Shown in pieces: positions 32,611 to 41,582 of a DNA stretch of 64,000 nucleotides; positions within the stretch are counted from its first letter, which is position 1, and the number at the start of each line of letters is the position of its first letter. This DNA is from Cryptosporangium phraense (GTDB lineage Bacteria; Actinomycetota; Actinomycetes; Mycobacteriales; Cryptosporangiaceae): contig NZ_VIRS01000014.1 of the NCBI RefSeq assembly GCF_006912135.1, positions 62,001-126,000 of the forward strand. Direction: 5' to 3'. The notes beneath the pieces are model-generated. The model saw nothing but the letters and a program-made list of their open reading frames with translations. It did no database searches and was not told where the DNA came from. Made by a program: the position numbers and the translations under genes.

Positions 32611-34974
32611 TCACTCCTTCGTCGGAATCGCACTCACAACCCGATGCAACGCGAACGTGTGCTCGGTCTCAGTGCGATCATCCTCAGCCCGCAAATACCC
32701 CCCACCCACCGAAACCGGCCGCACCACCCGCGCCGTGACGCCCCCATGGGCGTCGACATAACTGAGCCAGACCCGAGCGCGCTCGCGCGCGGCCTGTTGG
32801 AGAACACCTACCGCGGCACCCGGATCCGCCTCGCCGGGCTGGGTGAGCACCGGGGCGCGCCGGGCCGCGCGGGCGGCCTCGTCGCCTCGGCGGACCGCGG
32901 CTACCGCTCCGGCCAGGTAATCAGCGTCCAGCGAGATCTCGTTGGCGCCCCGGGGCGTGCTCCGGGCCGACCGGCCCGCGGTGCGCTTCGCGTCCGGCCA
33001 GCCGAGTACCAGGCCGCCGTTCGCGTCCTCGGCGCCCGGGGCGTAGCCGCAGCCTCGAAGCAGGTCGACCACCCGTCCTACGGCGGCCGACGACACCAGC
33101 ACCGTGTCGGCGATCCGGCGCAGGTTCAGCTCCGTGCAGCGCCGGTCGGCCAGCACGGTGGCGAGCAGCGCCGGGTCGTCGCTCCGCACGTACGACCCGG
33201 CCGCGCCGACTCGGAGGCCACCGTGGCGGCGGGCGACGTCGTCGATCAGGTAGGTCAGCGACTGGGGCACCGGCGTGCGCGAGCGGGCGGCGAAGAACGC
33301 GTGCAGGTCGCTGCCGGATCGGCCGGCGTCCAGGGCCCGGCGGACGCTCTCCGGCGTCACCCGGTAGACGGTCGCGCTGCCGGCCGACTCGACGTCGGCG
33401 ACCAGCGCCATCTCGGCCGAGAGCGCGGGCTCGAGCGGGCCGGGCGCCACCACGGTCAGGTCGGCCTGCACCAGGACGTGGTCGACCGGCTCGGGCAGCA
33501 GATCGATCAGCAGCGGCACCGGGTCCTCGCCGACCACGACCGCCCGGCCGAACGACGTGAGGGTGTTCTGCGCGACCAGCCCCAGGACTCCGGCCTCGGT
33601 CAACTGCTCGGCGATCGCCTCGTCCCGCCGTCGTCCGCTGCGGCGGGGCGTCCGCCAGTCGAGGACGCCGACGATGTCGGCGGTGGCCAGCGGTCCCGGG
33701 TATTCGACGAGTACCTGCAGCGTCGCGGCCCGGAGCGTCGGGGCGGCCGAGCGGGTGACCTCGGCCGACAGTGCGGCGACGGCCCGGTCGCGCTCGTCCC
33801 GGGTACCGACCAGCGCGGGCATCCGCGCCATTCCGAACCACGCGGACGCGAGCTGAGCCCACCGGCGCTCGGCCGGCGTGGCCTGCCAGACGTCGAACGC
33901 GGCGGTCGGCAGCCAGGTCGGGTCGGCGTCCGGGGTCCGGGCCAGCAGCCCGGCCTCGTACGCGACCTCGAGCAGCAGCGCGGCGGTCGGCTCGTCGACG
34001 GCGGCCGCCCGGGCGAGCCGACGCAGCTCCCGGACGCCCAGTCCGCCCGCTTTCAGCACCGGCGGCGGCTCGCTCGCGCACGCGTCCAACAAAGTCGTGG
34101 TCTGACGCAGGACCTCGAGCACCTGGCCCGACCCGGCCCCGTCGATCCGATCGGCCGGGACGGCCGCGGACGCGGCCGGCACCGGCGCAGAAGAGTGCAG
34201 CGGCCCCAGCGGCGAATCGCCGCGCAACGCGAGCCCGACCTCCCGCGGAAGCTCGACCGTGGAGGCGTCCAGCGGGACGAGGAGCCCGTGCACGAGCAGC
34301 CACCGGATCGGCGTGTCGGCGTCCGACGGGTCGGCCGGACGACGGACGTCGCGGATCGCGCCGATCGGGTTGCCGCCGGTCGCCAGCCGTTCGAGCACGG
34401 CGATCGCCTCGGGCGGGCAGGCGTCGAGCAGCGCCGAGAGCCGGACCGGATCCCCGAACGCCTCGGTGATCAGCGCCGTGGCCTCGGGCTGACGGGCCGA
34501 CGGCAGGTGCAGCGCGGCCAGGATCGGGGCGACGTCCTCGGTGCGCTCGTCCTGGATCAGCTGCGCCACCGGACGCCCGAGCCCGACCGGATAGCGGGAC
34601 GTGACCTCGTCGAGCATCGACGGGAGCCGCAGCGTGGTCTCCCCGTCGGGCCAGGCCAGGCCGAGCGTGATCAGGTGGTCGAGCGTCTTCCGGACCGTGA
34701 AGTCCGGAGCGCCGGACAGCAGATCGAGAGCTTCCTTCTGGTCCGCGCGGTGATCGGCGCCCGCGACCAGCCGAAGCGCATCGAGCACCTCCAGATGGAA
34801 CCGGTCGAGGTGATCCAGCGCCCGGGCGATCGACATCCGAGAATGCGCACGTTGCGCCAATACGGAGAAGTCGGACGGAACCGGGACGGCGAGGTCCGGA
34901 CGCGCGGCGAACAGCCGTTCCAGCTGTTCGTCGGTCAGCGCGCGATAGTGATCTGCCAAGCTCGCCGTACTCAC
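32611..34974 (-). CDS. Helicase-associated (Helicase_C_3) protein, XPB partner
   Basis: A 787-aa protein of the actinobacterial family carrying the Helicase_C_3 / XPB-Ssl2-like N-terminal domain. It begins STASLADHYRALTDEQLERLF with a helical repeat region (SMIARALDHLDRFHLEVLDAL type), a middle winged-helix-rich part, and a C-terminal region with YLIDDVARRHGGLRVGAAG and a WYL-like end (RVWLSYVDAHGGV...RVVRPVSV). No helicase ATPase motifs are present, so it is not itself a motor. The family usually neighbours XPB; here an L,D-transpeptidase and the hairpin gap lie between. A DNA-repair role with XPB is inferred. GTG at 34974 starts it. Confidence 0.85.
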   Translation of the reverse strand: MSTASLADHYRALTDEQLERLFAARPDLAVPVPSDFSVLAQRAHSRMSIARALDHLDRFHLEVLDALRLVAGADHRADQKEALDLLSGAPDFTVRKTLDHLITLGLAWPDGETTLRLPSMLDEVTSRYPVGLGRPVAQLIQDERTEDVAPILAALHLPSARQPEATALITEAFGDPVRLSALLDACPPEAIAVLERLATGGNPIGAIRDVRRPADPSDADTPIRWLLVHGLLVPLDASTVELPREVGLALRGDSPLGPLHSSAPVPAASAAVPADRIDGAGSGQVLEVLRQTTTLLDACASEPPPVLKAGGLGVRELRRLARAAAVDEPTAALLLEVAYEAGLLARTPDADPTWLPTAAFDVWQATPAERRWAQLASAWFGMARMPALVGTRDERDRAVAALSAEVTRSAAPTLRAATLQVLVEYPGPLATADIVGVLDWRTPRRSGRRRDEAIAEQLTEAGVLGLVAQNTLTSFGRAVVVGEDPVPLLIDLLPEPVDHVLVQADLTVVAPGPLEPALSAEMALVADVESAGSATVYRVTPESVRRALDAGRSGSDLHAFFAARSRTPVPQSLTYLIDDVARRHGGLRVGAAGSYVRSDDPALLATVLADRRCTELNLRRIADTVLVSSAAVGRVVDLLRGCGYAPGAEDANGGLVLGWPDAKRTAGRSARSTPRGANEISLDADYLAGAVAAVRRGDEAARAARRAPVLTQPGEADPGAAVGVLQQAARERARVWLSYVDAHGGVTARVVRPVSVGGGYLRAEDDRTETEHTFALHRVVSAIPTKE

Positions 34975-35085
34975 CGAATAGACGCTAACCGGTTTCTGCC
35001 GACAACGGTCCGCATGCCGACACCCACGAGCGTGCTCTCGGTTGCACGTGCCACCCTTCGGCCCGTGGCGAACGAGACGGGATGG

Positions 35086-35580
35086 ATGCTGTTGGCGGGC
35101 TGGCGCCGCTGGCGAGAGAGACGCCGGGCGAAGCGTCGGCGCCGGCGCGGCCACGGCGGGGACTCGGGCGACGGCTGGTGGGCGTGCGATCTGCCCGCCT
35201 GCGGCGGGCACGGCCATCACGGAGGCCGCGACGGCTGTGATGGGTGCGATGGCTGTGACGGGTGCGACGGCTGCGACTGCAACTTCAACCTGCTGAGCCT
35301 GGGGACGCTGCTCCTGCTGATCCCATTCCTACGGACGCAGCCGACGCTGAAGAGACAGAACACGATCCCAGGACGTGGCGGCGTCCTGTTGATCCGCGGC
35401 TACCAGCGGAAGATCAGCCGGCATCTCCCGACGAAATGCCGATACACGCCCTCGTGCAGCGAATACGGCGCCCAGGCCGTGTCGTGGTACGGCCTCGCCG
35501 ACGGGTCGCGCCTGATCGCGGCCCGGATCAAACGGTGTACTAGGGCGGTCCCAATGGGTACTCCGGACCCGCTGCAATGA
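35086..35580 (+). CDS. yidD: YidD-like membrane insertion factor with Cys-rich repeat
   Basis: A 164-aa protein. Residues 101-163 are a YidD domain (LLIRGYQRKIS, CRYTPSCSEYGAQAV, and a C-terminal MGTPDPL). Before it come a strongly basic N-terminus (residues 7-22), WWACDLPACGG, five exact GCD tripeptide repeats (50-64) ending in CDC, and one membrane helix (69-83). Ordinary YidD is about 70-110 aa and sits between rnpA and yidC; this one is isolated and extended. ATG at 35014 would add 24 residues. The cysteines might bind metal, but this is only inference. Confidence 0.8.
   Translation: MLLAGWRRWRERRRAKRRRRRGHGGDSGDGWWACDLPACGGHGHHGGRDGCDGCDGCDGCDGCDCNFNLLSLGTLLLLIPFLRTQPTLKRQNTIPGRGGVLLIRGYQRKISRHLPTKCRYTPSCSEYGAQAVSWYGLADGSRLIAARIKRCTRAVPMGTPDPLQ
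35233..35277 (+). repeat. Five tandem 9-bp units encoding Gly-Cys-Asp
   Basis: Five in-frame 9-bp units (GGCTGTGAT and close variants) encode GCD repeated five times in the YidD-like protein. The units differ at synonymous positions, so the amino-acid repeat is older or more conserved than the DNA repeat. Confidence 0.9.
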
Positions 35581-35618
35581 CACACTGATTCCAGTCGTCA
35601 GTGCACCGAGGAGGAACG

Positions 35619-35807
35619 ATGGCGTCCGACGCCCGTCAGGCCAAGCCCAGCAAGAGCGCCGTGGTGAAAGACGGTCACCTGGCGGTCAGTGAGTTCCTCG
35701 GCGAGCACCAGGGGCCGTCCAGCCCGTTCGGCGACATCCCGCTGCCGCTGCCGAACGACCAGATCGACTACGTGCACCCGGGCTCCGAAGACGCCCCGGC
35801 CCACTAA
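35619..35807 (+). CDS. Small hypothetical protein (62 aa)
   Basis: An ORF with a very strong Shine-Dalgarno (GAGGAGGAA) and ATG. The product is hydrophilic, Pro-rich in the middle (PFGDIPLPLPNDQ) and has no membrane helix, cysteine or recognised motif. It starts 38 bp after the yidD stop and overlaps the convergent gene by 4 bp. The ribosome-binding site and plausible codon use support reality; the function is unknown. Confidence 0.6.
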   Translation: MASDARQAKPSKSAVVKDGHLAVSEFLGEHQGPSSPFGDIPLPLPNDQIDYVHPGSEDAPAH

Positions 35808-36079
35808 CGACCGAGAGACTTCTCCACGTTCTGCCAGATCGGGCACGGCCACGGGACGCGTGCCCAGGTGCCGGAGCACTCCGGGCAGAACGGTGATCCG
35901 TCGCGCGGTTCGTGCAGGCGGAGGAACTCCGACAGGGCCAGCGAGAGATCGCTGAGGTCGTCGCGCGCGTAGGCCAGCAGCGTCAGGTCGTCGGCCTCGC
36001 GGGCCAGCGCGCGGGCCTCGCGCAGGCGCTGCCAGACCGCGTAGTGCCGACTGAGCCGCTCGGCGTCCTGTCCGATCAC
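35804..36079 (-). CDS. Small hypothetical protein with CPEC motif (91 aa)
   Basis: A mainly helical protein (residues 5-60 with many Arg, Leu and Ala) ending in a compact segment with FCPEC and a further WPCPIW, which may form a zinc-binding knuckle. The GTG start overlaps the stop of the upstream gene at 36076 (GTGA), indicating co-translation. No family is recognised. It converges with the 62-aa gene. Confidence 0.6.
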   Translation of the reverse strand: MIGQDAERLSRHYAVWQRLREARALAREADDLTLLAYARDDLSDLSLALSEFLRLHEPRDGSPFCPECSGTWARVPWPCPIWQNVEKSLGR

Positions 36080-36285
36080 GGGTGCCTCCTCGAAGCCTGG
36101 GCGGTTCCGGTCCCCGGGCGAACGGCGCCGCCGCAGCGGTGGTGCCGGGTCTCGCTGTTCCGGTTCTGCCGTCCCGGGTAGGGGCGGTGACCCCCGTGCC
36201 GTTCGGCCTCGGCGCTGAACGAGCCGCTCTCGTCCCAGAAGTAGACGGTCGCGTACTCCAGGTAGTCGGCCGGGCGGATGTCCAT
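36076..36285 (-). CDS. Small hypothetical protein (69 aa)
   Basis: The ATG at 36285 has GGAGGATCG directly upstream. The N-terminal half (MDIRPADYLEYATVYFWDES) looks folded, while the C-terminal half is basic and His/Arg/Gly-rich. It is coupled to the 91-aa gene by a 4-bp GTGA overlap, which is the best evidence for both being real. A hairpin (36315-36339) lies upstream. The function is unknown. Confidence 0.55.
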   Translation of the reverse strand: MDIRPADYLEYATVYFWDESGSFSAEAERHGGHRPYPGRQNRNSETRHHRCGGAVRPGTGTAQASRRHP

Positions 36286-36743
36286 CGATCCTCCAGTGCG
36301 TGCGAAGGCCCCCCGCAACTACCCGTGGCCGGGAGTTGCAGTGGAACTGTCGCGCACGTTCGCGCCCGAATGTGATTACCGGTCGGATATTCGCGATACC
36401 TGTGGGTATCCGGTGCTGGAGGCCGGGCGCTTCGGGGTGGTGTTGCCCCCGAGGGCTTGTGTGGACCTCTTTCGAGATGTTGTGCGAGCTATGCTACATT
36501 TTCCGGCATATGCTCCGATTGTGGGGTAGGGTCGCTGGCTTTCAGGTCCATGACCTGCAAAAACTCCTCGGGTAGTGGCTGACGAATTGGGTCGTTGCTA
36601 TTCGGGATGGCGACGTCGCAGGGTCTGCAACGGCGCGGACCTAGTAGGGGCGTGTGGCGTCGTATCGGAGGCGCGGCAGGCGGGCGAAGCTGACCGCCTC
36701 CCTGCCGCGCCTCCTCCAATCCCGCATTAATTAGCGTGGAACC
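36286..36743. other. 458-bp intergenic region with two hairpins, possible small RNA
   Basis: No gene is supported. GCAACT-a-CCCG / CGGG-AGTTGC forms a hairpin at 36315-36339. Further on there is an AT-richer segment (about 36480-36560) with promoter-like TATGCT, and then a perfect 14-bp stem 36667-36680 / 36701-36714. A transcript starting in the AT-rich segment and ending at the stem would be about 200 nt. Confidence 0.4.
36667..36714. terminator. 14-bp perfect inverted repeat upstream of the HAD gene
   Basis: GGAGGCGCGGCAGG pairs perfectly with CCTGCCGCGCCTCC around a 20-nt loop. It ends 29 bp before the HAD phosphatase ATG and has no T-run. With no plus-strand gene before it, it may terminate an unannotated RNA or control the HAD gene. 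Confidence 0.5.
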
Positions 36744-37388
36744 ATGCCCCTGACGCCTCCCGTGGTCGGTTTCGACCTGGACATGACCCTGATCGACAGT
36801 CGCCCAGGTATCGGCGCGGTCTACGACGCGCTGGCCGCCGAGACCGGCGTCGCGATCGACACCGCGTTGGTCACGTCCCGGCTCGGACCGCCGCTGAGCG
36901 TCGAGCTCGCCAACTGGTTCCCGGCCGAGCGGGTGCCGGCGATGGTCGACCGGTACCGCGGGCTCTACGCGTCGCTCGCGATCGGTCCGTCGGCCGCGCT
37001 GCCCGGCGCGGTCTCCGCGCTCGAGGCCGTGCATTCGCACGGCGGCAGCACGGTCGTCGTCACCAGCAAGATCGCCCGCAGCGCCTGGCTGCACGTCGAA
37101 CATCTCGGGCTCGCCGTCGACGACCTCGTCGGCGACGTCTACGCCGCCGCCAAGGGTCCCGCGCTCGCCGAGCGCGGCGCGGTGGTCTACGTCGGCGACC
37201 ACACCGCGGACATCGCCGCGGCCCGGGCCGCGGGAACGGTGTCGGTCGCGGTCGCTACCGGTCCGTTCCCGGCCGACGCCTTGCGGCGCGCCGGGGCCGA
37301 CGTCGTGCTGGACGACCTCCGGGCGTTCCCGACGTGGTTCGCGGACTTCAGTCGGCCTCGAGAGCCTCGCGGACCGCGCGGTTCGTAG
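36744..37388 (+). CDS. HAD-family hydrolase (phosphoglycolate-phosphatase-like)
   Basis: A 214-aa haloacid-dehalogenase phosphatase. Motif I is GFDLDMTLIDS (Asp10 nucleophile, Asp12), motif II VVVTSK, and motifs III/IV lie in the Lys-containing stretch AAAKGPALA and VGDHTADI. The helical cap follows motif I (about residues 20-85). The substrate is probably a small phosphomonoester. The last 41 bp overlap a convergent membrane-protein gene. Its C-terminal tail (REPRGPRGS) is low-complexity and partly a consequence of that overlap. Confidence 0.9.
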   Translation: MPLTPPVVGFDLDMTLIDSRPGIGAVYDALAAETGVAIDTALVTSRLGPPLSVELANWFPAERVPAMVDRYRGLYASLAIGPSAALPGAVSALEAVHSHGGSTVVVTSKIARSAWLHVEHLGLAVDDLVGDVYAAAKGPALAERGAVVYVGDHTADIAAARAAGTVSVAVATGPFPADALRRAGADVVLDDLRAFPTWFADFSRPREPRGPRGS

Positions 37389-37587
37389 CCGTGGCCCGAC
37401 GGACCAGGCCGACCAGGATCAGCGCGAAGCCGAGCGGGCCGAGCATCGTGCCGACCGCGGCCAGCGCGGGCTGAGCGGACGAGCCGGCGAAGAACGGCAG
37501 GAAGACGACGCCCACGAACACCAGGCCCACCAGGAACGACGCCGACCCGACACGGATCAGCCAGCGGCCTGAATTGGCACTCGTCAC
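37348..37587 (-). CDS. Small two-helix membrane protein (79 aa)
   Basis: A 79-aa protein with two hydrophobic segments (about residues 11-33 and 41-63) and a short basic, charged C-terminus. No family is recognised. The 3' end overlaps the HAD gene by 41 bp. It is divergent from the cold-shock-domain gene. The hydrophobic pattern and length are typical of accessory membrane proteins; the function is unknown. Confidence 0.7.
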   Translation of the reverse strand: MTSANSGRWLIRVGSASFLVGLVFVGVVFLPFFAGSSAQPALAAVGTMLGPLGFALILVGLVRRATATNRAVREALEAD

Positions 37588-37701
37588 GTGATGAGCCTAG
37601 GCCATTGGTTGCCGGGCTCCGGTGTCGCTAGCCTTGAGGCGGGGGCAGCGGGGGACCGCTGGCCCTTGTTTATCGGGCGATGGGGAAAACGGGGTCAGGA
37701 C

Positions 37702-38088
37702 GTGCCGAGCGGCAAGGTGAAGTGGTTCGACCCGGAGCGCGGCTTTGGCTTCCTGGCCCGGGACGAGGGCGGCGACGTGTTCGTGCACAAGGGCGCGCTG
37801 CCGCCGGGCGTGACGGAGCTCAAGCCCGGCACCCGGGTCGAGTTCGGCGTGGCCGCCGGGCGCAAGGGCGACCAGGCGCTGTCGGTGCGGGTCGTCGATC
37901 CGTTGCCGTCGCTGGTGGCGCAGACCCGTCGTCCGGCCGACGAGTTACACGGGATGGTCGAGGACATGATCAAGGTTCTCGAAGCCCGCGTACAGCCCGA
38001 CCTGCGCAACGGTCGCTACCCCGACCGCAAGTCGGCCCGCAAGATCGCCGAGTTGGTCCACGCCGTAGCCCGCGAATTAGAGGTCTAG
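37702..38088 (+). CDS. Cold-shock-domain protein with C-terminal extension
   Basis: A 128-aa protein: an N-terminal cold-shock domain (residues 1-68; [15 protein letters not shown] and [11 protein letters not shown]) plus a helical C-terminal extension of about 60 residues ([22 protein letters not shown]...). This two-part form is a conserved actinobacterial variant and not a simple CspA. GTG at 37702 is chosen because the domain begins there. The stop overlaps by 4 bp the end of the convergent membrane-protein gene. It may be an RNA-binding regulator. Confidence 0.9.
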   Translation: MPSGKVKWFDPERGFGFLARDEGGDVFVHKGALPPGVTELKPGTRVEFGVAAGRKGDQALSVRVVDPLPSLVAQTRRPADELHGMVEDMIKVLEARVQPDLRNGRYPDRKSARKIAELVHAVARELEV

Positions 38089-40106
38089 CGCCAGGGCGGC
38101 GGGAGCTTCTGGGGGTTGGGGACGTCGGCGGCCGGTAGGCGGACGATCTGGATCTCGAGTTCCGGGCGCCGGCGCTGGATGTCCGTGAGGCCACGGAGCA
38201 GATCGTCGCGGGCGTCGGAGATCACGAACCGCACCGGTTTCGGGCTCACCTCGGCGACGTGCTCGACCGTCTTGATGCCCCGAGCCCCGTTCAGCCCGCC
38301 GACCGGCAGCGCCGCCTCGCCGCCCTGCCGCCGCAGCGCGGCCAGGAACAGCGACGGCGTGTACAGCCGGTACCCGGTGAGGATGATCGTCACCGTGCCG
38401 TCGTCGCCGTTCGGGAACGCCCGGTAGGTGTTCACGGTGCCCTTGCCGTCGTTCGGCCGCCAGAGCCGGGCGGCGTGGAACGTCCGCCCCCGGCTGGTGC
38501 CGGCCGCCGGCTCGGTCACGCCACCGCGCTCGGACGTCCGCGTGTGCAGCATCGAGTTCGGCACCAACAACCCGAACGCGAACGCGACGACGAGCCCGGA
38601 CGCCCCGGCCGGCAGCGCGAACGTCACGAACCACCGGACCGGCGCGGCCCCGATCGGGAACCGCACCCGGGGCAGCAGCAGCGACACCGCGCCCAGGCCG
38701 ACGAACGCGCACACCAGCACCGCGTGCAGCGACTTCTCGAAGTAGTACGAGACGCCGCCGGTGCGGTCCCACTGGTACAGCCCGATCGCCGCCACCATCA
38801 GCAGGCTGATCAGCAGCTGCGAACCCACCGAGCGCCAGACCGGGTTCCGTCGCCCGGCCCGCCGCAGCACGGTCCCCAGCAGCACGAGCACGCACAGCGC
38901 GACGAGCCACCGCCGGTCGATCTCCGGGATGCCGACGTCGGGCAGCAGCGCCCGCCCCGGCGACACCCCCGAGCGCAGCGAGATCACCGGCCAGGCCAGC
39001 ACCAGTGGCGCCGCGACGACCGCGATCGCCAGGCTGCCCCACCGGAAGCGCCAGTAGAAACACGCCCAGGCCAGCACGACCGCGCAGGCGACCGGCGCGA
39101 AGAAGTAGTACGTGAAGCTGATCCCGACGACGCCCGCCGCGAGCAGCAGCGCCTGCTCCTTCGGTCCCCGCACCGGGCGGGCGGCCAGCGCGAACACCAT
39201 GGCCAGCAGCGAGAGGCCCATCGCCTCGCTCGGGTACCCGCTGCCGAACAGCGAGACGAAGTAGCCGCCGCCGGTGCAGGCCGCGATCACCGAGACCGCG
39301 GCCACCAGCCGCCAGCCCCGCAGCGCCGGCCCGGCGACCCAGCGCACGCCCCAGACCAGCGCGAACGCCAGGATCCCGTACCCGACGAGGTTCCAGGCCA
39401 GGTAGTGGTCGAACGCCACCCAGCCGTCGCCCGGGTCGGTGGACGACCGGACGAAGTTGTCCATCAGCGCGCTGAACAGGTGTGAGGCCTGCGGGTAATC
39501 GACGACACCGGGGATGACCCGGCGGGTGATCTCGTCCCGGTGGAACGGCAGGTACCCGCCGACCGTGCGGATCGTGTCGAAGATCGTGAAGTGCCGGGCC
39601 AGATCCTCGGCGCCGACCAGCATGGCCAGCCGCTCGGTCGCGGGCTTGCCCCAGAACGACGACCAGAGGTAGAGCGCCGGGCCAACGCCTCCGGCCAGCA
39701 CCAGAGCGTCGGCCCACGACGTGCGCAGCGGAAGAGACGGCCACCGCCTGCTCACCAGCCCGGCCGCGATCAGCGTGAAGAACCCGGCCCGGGCGACCGG
39801 CACCGGGTCGAGCCCCCACGGCCAGATCGAGAAGACCAGCCCGGCCACGCTCACCGCGCCCAGCAGCATCAGTAGCGCCAGCGCCAGCCGGTCGAGGATC
39901 GTCCGCCCGCCCCGGAGCAGGGACGCGATGCCCAGCAGCAACAGCACCGGCAGGACGGCGTCCGCGTGGAGCCGGTGCGTGAGGCCGGGCAGTACCCAGG
40001 CGACGACGACGAACGCCAGCAGAAGCACGCCGTGCCGGCGACGAGCCGGGAGCAGCGGTGGGGGCTCGGTGGCGGGGGCGGGGGCCGTCGCCGGGATGGT
40101 CTCCAC
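38085..40106 (-). CDS. Large polytopic membrane protein
   Basis: A 673-aa protein with about 12-14 hydrophobic helices, a Pro/Ala-rich cytoplasmic start, and a soluble C-terminal region of about 130 residues. A loop after the early helices contains [15 protein letters not shown] with conserved-looking acidic and basic residues, as in GT-C glycosyltransferase-like proteins. That assignment is tentative because no DD or DxD motif is decisive. It is the last gene of a minus-strand run beginning with an MFS gene, 31 bp after mqnD. Confidence 0.7.
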   Translation of the reverse strand: METIPATAPAPATEPPPLLPARRRHGVLLLAFVVVAWVLPGLTHRLHADAVLPVLLLLGIASLLRGGRTILDRLALALLMLLGAVSVAGLVFSIWPWGLDPVPVARAGFFTLIAAGLVSRRWPSLPLRTSWADALVLAGGVGPALYLWSSFWGKPATERLAMLVGAEDLARHFTIFDTIRTVGGYLPFHRDEITRRVIPGVVDYPQASHLFSALMDNFVRSSTDPGDGWVAFDHYLAWNLVGYGILAFALVWGVRWVAGPALRGWRLVAAVSVIAACTGGGYFVSLFGSGYPSEAMGLSLLAMVFALAARPVRGPKEQALLLAAGVVGISFTYYFFAPVACAVVLAWACFYWRFRWGSLAIAVVAAPLVLAWPVISLRSGVSPGRALLPDVGIPEIDRRWLVALCVLVLLGTVLRRAGRRNPVWRSVGSQLLISLLMVAAIGLYQWDRTGGVSYYFEKSLHAVLVCAFVGLGAVSLLLPRVRFPIGAAPVRWFVTFALPAGASGLVVAFAFGLLVPNSMLHTRTSERGGVTEPAAGTSRGRTFHAARLWRPNDGKGTVNTYRAFPNGDDGTVTIILTGYRLYTPSLFLAALRRQGGEAALPVGGLNGARGIKTVEHVAEVSPKPVRFVISDARDDLLRGLTDIQRRRPELEIQIVRLPAADVPNPQKLPPPWR

Positions 40107-40137
40107 TGCTACTCCGAGTCAGTCGGACGGGCTAGGC

Positions 40138-40974
40138 CTAGACAGAAGCAAGCCTCGGAATGGTGACACGTGGCACGAGCCCGGCTTCGGCGGCCCGCCC
40201 CAGAAGCGCGTCGACCGCCGCGTAACCGTCGTCGCCCAGGTCCCGGGTGAACTCGTTCACGTACAGCCCGATGTGCTGGTCGACGACGTCGTCCTCCATC
40301 TCCTGGGCGTGCGCGAGGACGTACTCCCGGCTGAGCGACGGATCGGCCCAGGCGGCCTCGACCGACGCGCGGACGAGCCGGGCGGCCTCGGCCGGGGTGA
40401 TGCCCACCCGGGACGCCAGGTCTTTACGGGCCAGGATCGCGCCGAGCGGGATCGGCAGGCCGGTCGTCGACTCCCACCAGTCGCCGAGGTCCTTCGCCGA
40501 GTGCAGGCCGTAGCGCTGGTAGGTGAACCGGGCCTCGTGGATCACCAGGCCGGCGTCGATCTCGCCGGCCGCGACCGCGGGCATGATCTCGTGGAACGGC
40601 CGGACGACGACCTCGGCCGGCGGCTCGTCGGCCGACCAGAGCCGGAACAGCAGGTAGGCGGTGGTGCGGTCGCCCGGGACGGCCACGACCTTGCCGGCCA
40701 CCGAGTCCGAACCCCGGGTGAGCACCAGCGGCCCGCACCCGCGGCCCAGCGCGCCACCGCAGGGCAGCAGCGTGTACTGGTCGAGCAGCCAGGGCAGCGC
40801 TGCGTACGACACCTTCACCAGGTCGTACTCACCGCGTTCGGCCGCGCCGTTGGTGACGTCGACGTCGGCGAAGTCCACCTCCACCGGCGGGGTGCCGGGG
40901 ATCCGGCCGTGCACCATCGCGTCGAAGACGAACGTGTCGTTCGGGCAGGGGGAGAACGCCATCCGCATCGTCAC
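40138..40974 (-). CDS. mqnD: 1,4-dihydroxy-6-naphthoate synthase
   Basis: A 278-aa enzyme of the futalosine route to menaquinone, converting cyclic dehypoxanthine futalosine to 1,4-dihydroxy-6-naphthoate. The hallmark SPCPNDTF (residues 8-15) and the catalytic His146 in GLVIHEARF are present in a periplasmic-binding-protein-like fold. Its start overlaps the mqnB stop (ATGA). MqnA and MqnC are not in the window. The organism therefore makes menaquinone without the o-succinylbenzoate route, at least in part. Confidence 0.96.
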   Translation of the reverse strand: MTMRMAFSPCPNDTFVFDAMVHGRIPGTPPVEVDFADVDVTNGAAERGEYDLVKVSYAALPWLLDQYTLLPCGGALGRGCGPLVLTRGSDSVAGKVVAVPGDRTTAYLLFRLWSADEPPAEVVVRPFHEIMPAVAAGEIDAGLVIHEARFTYQRYGLHSAKDLGDWWESTTGLPIPLGAILARKDLASRVGITPAEAARLVRASVEAAWADPSLSREYVLAHAQEMEDDVVDQHIGLYVNEFTRDLGDDGYAAVDALLGRAAEAGLVPRVTIPRLASV

Positions 40975-41582
40975 GAGTCAACCGTAGCTCTCACCAGAGC
41001 GGCCACCGCGGTGCGCAGCGACTCGAACGCCAGCGGGATGTTCCAGGCGCTGCGGTCGCGGCGTCCGACCAGGTTGCTGATCGCCCGGAGCTCGGCCCAG
41101 GGCACCCCGGCGGCCTGGGCCGCCCAGGCGACCCCGTAGCCCTCCATGGCCTCGGCCACCGCGGACGGGTGCACCGACGCCAGCTCGGCGCCCCGGCGGT
41201 CGGTGCCGGTCATCGTCGAGAGCGTCAGGATCTCGCCGGTCAGCACCGGCAGGTCGAGCGCGTCGGTGACCCAGCGCCCGCCCGGCGAGGCCAGCACGTC
41301 ACCGCCGGCCAGGCCCAGCCCGGCCAGGTCGAGGAAACCCTCGTCGGTGTCGGCGCCCAGGTCGGCCCAGCGGACGGTGTCGGCGACGACGATCGAGCCG
41401 ATCGGCGCGCGTCCGGCGAAGCCGCCGGCCAGCCCGGTGGAGAGCACCAGGTCGTACGTCCCGGAGCCCAGCGCCATCGCGGTGCTCACCGCGGCCGCGA
41501 CCGGCCCCACCCCGCCCACCAGCCCGTCGACGCCGAGGGCGTCCAGTTCGGCCTGGACGGCGGTCACCACCAGCAGGTTCAT
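40971..41582 (-). CDS. mqnB: Futalosine hydrolase
   Basis: A 203-aa nucleoside-phosphorylase-fold enzyme releasing hypoxanthine from futalosine. Visible are the N-terminal LLVVTAVQAELDAL, STGLAGGF, and the substrate-binding EAMEGYGVAWAA followed by ISNLVGRRDR. It is somewhat shorter than MTA/SAH nucleosidase relatives and matches MqnB. Coupling to both neighbours (ATGA overlaps with DUF2771 upstream and mqnD downstream) supports the assignment. Confidence 0.93.
   Translation of the reverse strand: MNLLVVTAVQAELDALGVDGLVGGVGPVAAAVSTAMALGSGTYDLVLSTGLAGGFAGRAPIGSIVVADTVRWADLGADTDEGFLDLAGLGLAGGDVLASPGGRWVTDALDLPVLTGEILTLSTMTGTDRRGAELASVHPSAVAEAMEGYGVAWAAQAAGVPWAELRAISNLVGRRDRSAWNIPLAFESLRTAVAALVRATVDS

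Noticed and set aside
32644-35085. A long plus-strand frame leading into yidD, suggesting a 978-aa protein.
   Set aside because: It is antisense to the Helicase_C_3 gene; only the part from about 35086 (or 35014) matches a protein family.
35233-35277. A metallothionein reading of the GCD repeat.
   Set aside because: The repeat is in frame with a YidD domain and membrane helix, so it is part of a membrane protein, not a free metallothionein.
36278-36529. An 83-codon plus-strand ORF in the intergenic region before the HAD gene.
   Set aside because: No Shine-Dalgarno, no recognisable motif, and it crosses the hairpin and AT-rich segment; codon bias is not convincing.
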